Shown here in pieces: positions 63,004 to 64,000 of a stretch of 64,000 nucleotides of DNA. Numbering within the stretch: position 1 is the stretch's first letter; the number at the start of each line of letters is the position of its first letter. The stretch is taken from the NCBI RefSeq assembly GCF_003025615.1, contig NZ_PYMJ01000005.1:186001-250000 (forward strand). The letters run 5' to 3'. The stretch is from Photobacterium frigidiphilum (GTDB lineage Bacteria; Pseudomonadota; Gammaproteobacteria; Enterobacterales; Vibrionaceae). The translations under genes were made by a program, and so were the position numbers. The notes beneath the pieces are model-generated. The model saw only the letters and a program-made list of their open reading frames with translations, searched no databases and was not told the origin of the DNA.

Positions 63004-63375
63004 ATGATCCAAATGCAAAGTACGCTTGACGCAGCCGATAACTCCGGCGCTCGTCGCGTAATGTGTATTAAGGTTCTGGGTGGTTCTCACCGCCGTTACG
63101 CACACATCGGTGATATCATCAAGATTACTGTGAAAGAAGCAATTCCTCGCGGTAAAGTTAAGAAAGGTGATGTTCTGAAGGCGGTGGTTGTACGCACCCG
63201 TAAAGGCGTTCGTCGCCAAGACGGCTCTGTCATTCGCTTCGACCGTAATGCTTGCGTATTATTGAACGATACTACAGAGCAACCGATCGGTACTCGTATT
63301 TTTGGCCCAGTGACGCGTGAACTTCGTAATACGAAATTCATGAAAATCGTATCACTAGCGCCTGAAGTACTGTAA
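63004..63375 (+). CDS. rplN: 50S ribosomal protein L14
   Basis: L14 lies at the subunit interface. The 123-residue protein has [40 protein letters not shown] and [19 protein letters not shown] precedes the ATG. It is the first gene of the spc operon. Confidence 0.98.
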   Translation: MIQMQSTLDAADNSGARRVMCIKVLGGSHRRYAHIGDIIKITVKEAIPRGKVKKGDVLKAVVVRTRKGVRRQDGSVIRFDRNACVLLNDTTEQPIGTRIFGPVTRELRNTKFMKIVSLAPEVL

Positions 63376-63386
63376 GGAGTAACAAA

Positions 63387-63701
63387 ATGGCAGCTAAGAT
63401 CCGTCGCAACGACGAAGTTATCGTTCTTACCGGTAAAGATAAAGGTAAGAAAGGTAAAATAACTAAGGTTCTAGCAACCGGTAAAGTTATCGTTGAAGGT
63501 ATTAACCTTGTGAAAAAACACCAGAAGCCTGTACCGGCAATGGGTGTGCAAGGTGGCATCGTTGAACAAGAAGCAGCTATTGATGTTTCTAACGTTGCAA
63601 TCTTCAATGCTGAAACCGGCAAAGCAGACCGTGTAGGCTTTCGATTTGAAGACGACAAAAAAGTTCGTTTCTTTAAATCTAATAGCTTAACTATTAAGTA
63701 A
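63387..63701 (+). CDS. rplX: 50S ribosomal protein L24
   Basis: L24 starts 50S assembly. The 104-residue protein starts [20 protein letters not shown] and has [20 protein letters not shown] and [17 protein letters not shown], of KOW type. AAGGAG precedes the ATG. Confidence 0.97.
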   Translation: MAAKIRRNDEVIVLTGKDKGKKGKITKVLATGKVIVEGINLVKKHQKPVPAMGVQGGIVEQEAAIDVSNVAIFNAETGKADRVGFRFEDDKKVRFFKSNSLTIK

Positions 63702-63718
63702 TTTTGGAGTAGTACACT

Positions 63719-64000
63719 ATGGCGAAACTGCATGATTACTACAAAGAGACTGTTGTAAAAGAGCTTGCTGAAAAGTTCGAATACAAGAGTATCATGCAAG
63801 TCCCAAGGATCGAAAAAATCACACTTAACATGGGTGTGGGTGAAGCGATCAACGACAAAAAGCTTTTAGAAAATGCTGCTGCTGACATGACTGCTATTGC
63901 AGGTCAGAAGCCGTTAATTACTAAAGCTCGTAAGTCTGTTGCTGGCTTTAAGATCCGTGAGGGCTACCCGATTGGCTGTAAAGTAACCCTACGTGGCGAA
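63719..64000 (+). CDS. rplE: 50S ribosomal protein L5, partial
   Basis: The frame begins [20 protein letters not shown] and runs off the right edge after 94 codons, with [20 protein letters not shown] and [20 protein letters not shown], which is L5. L5 binds 5S rRNA. TTGGAG lies before the ATG. The C-terminal half is outside the window. Confidence 0.97.
   Translation, partial: MAKLHDYYKETVVKELAEKFEYKSIMQVPRIEKITLNMGVGEAINDKKLLENAAADMTAIAGQKPLITKARKSVAGFKIREGYPIGCKVTLRGE

Overview
The window looks like a core segment of the large chromosome of a Vibrionaceae member. I infer genus Photobacterium (P. profundum-like) from protein similarity to Vibrio and E. coli families I know, and from gene order; no database search was run. 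Supporting signs are an AphA quorum-sensing regulator beside ppc, an ArgH-ArgA fusion at the end of an arg operon, pilMNOPQ-aroKB-damX-dam, the crp/yhfA/prkB/yheUT/yheS/kefGB/yheV/slyD/slyX/fkpA/yheO/tusDCB series leading into str, and S10-spc ribosomal operons. Nearly every gene is housekeeping. There are no insertion sequences, prophage, CRISPR, tRNA or rRNA genes. Layout: (1) 1-5112: metL tail, metF behind a long MetJ operator, aphA and ppc. (2) 5113-11044: arginine biosynthesis argC-argB-argG-argH(A), preceded by an ArgR operator and a possible arginine-rich leader peptide; argE, which I expect divergent from argC in relatives, is not here. (3) 11042-14863: a redox cluster with oxyR divergent from a peroxiredoxin-glutaredoxin hybrid gene and a flavoprotein disulfide reductase with a cysteine-rich tail. 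(4) 14931-26665: mrcA (PBP1A), divergent type IV pilus genes pilMNOPQ, then aroK, aroB, damX, dam and a small DUF2970 gene. (5) 26817-35343: rpe, gph, trpS, pabA, and the arginine succinyltransferase (AST) catabolic genes astC, astA, astD plus a DUF1338 gene. (6) 35852-51977: crp and the E. coli-like yhf/yhe/kef/sly/fkpA/tus block, interrupted by a divergent mocR-lysE pair. (7) 52058-56604: str operon rpsL-rpsG-fusA-tuf. (8) 56798-57547: bfd and bfr iron storage. (9) 57653-64000: S10 operon (rpsJ to rpsQ), a terminator, then the start of the spc operon (rplN, rplX, partial rplE). The genes form several coherent units: methionine and arginine control regions with clear operator sites, a peroxide-response module under OxyR, arginine made by one cluster and degraded by another, and translation genes with structured leaders. 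The best candidates for something undescribed are regulatory: the arginine-rich leader ORF before argC, the expanded MetJ operator, and a 16-bp tandem duplication of the astD stop region. The unexplained DUF1338 enzyme linked to the AST genes and the Cys-tailed reductase beside the Prx-Grx gene are the best protein-level leads.
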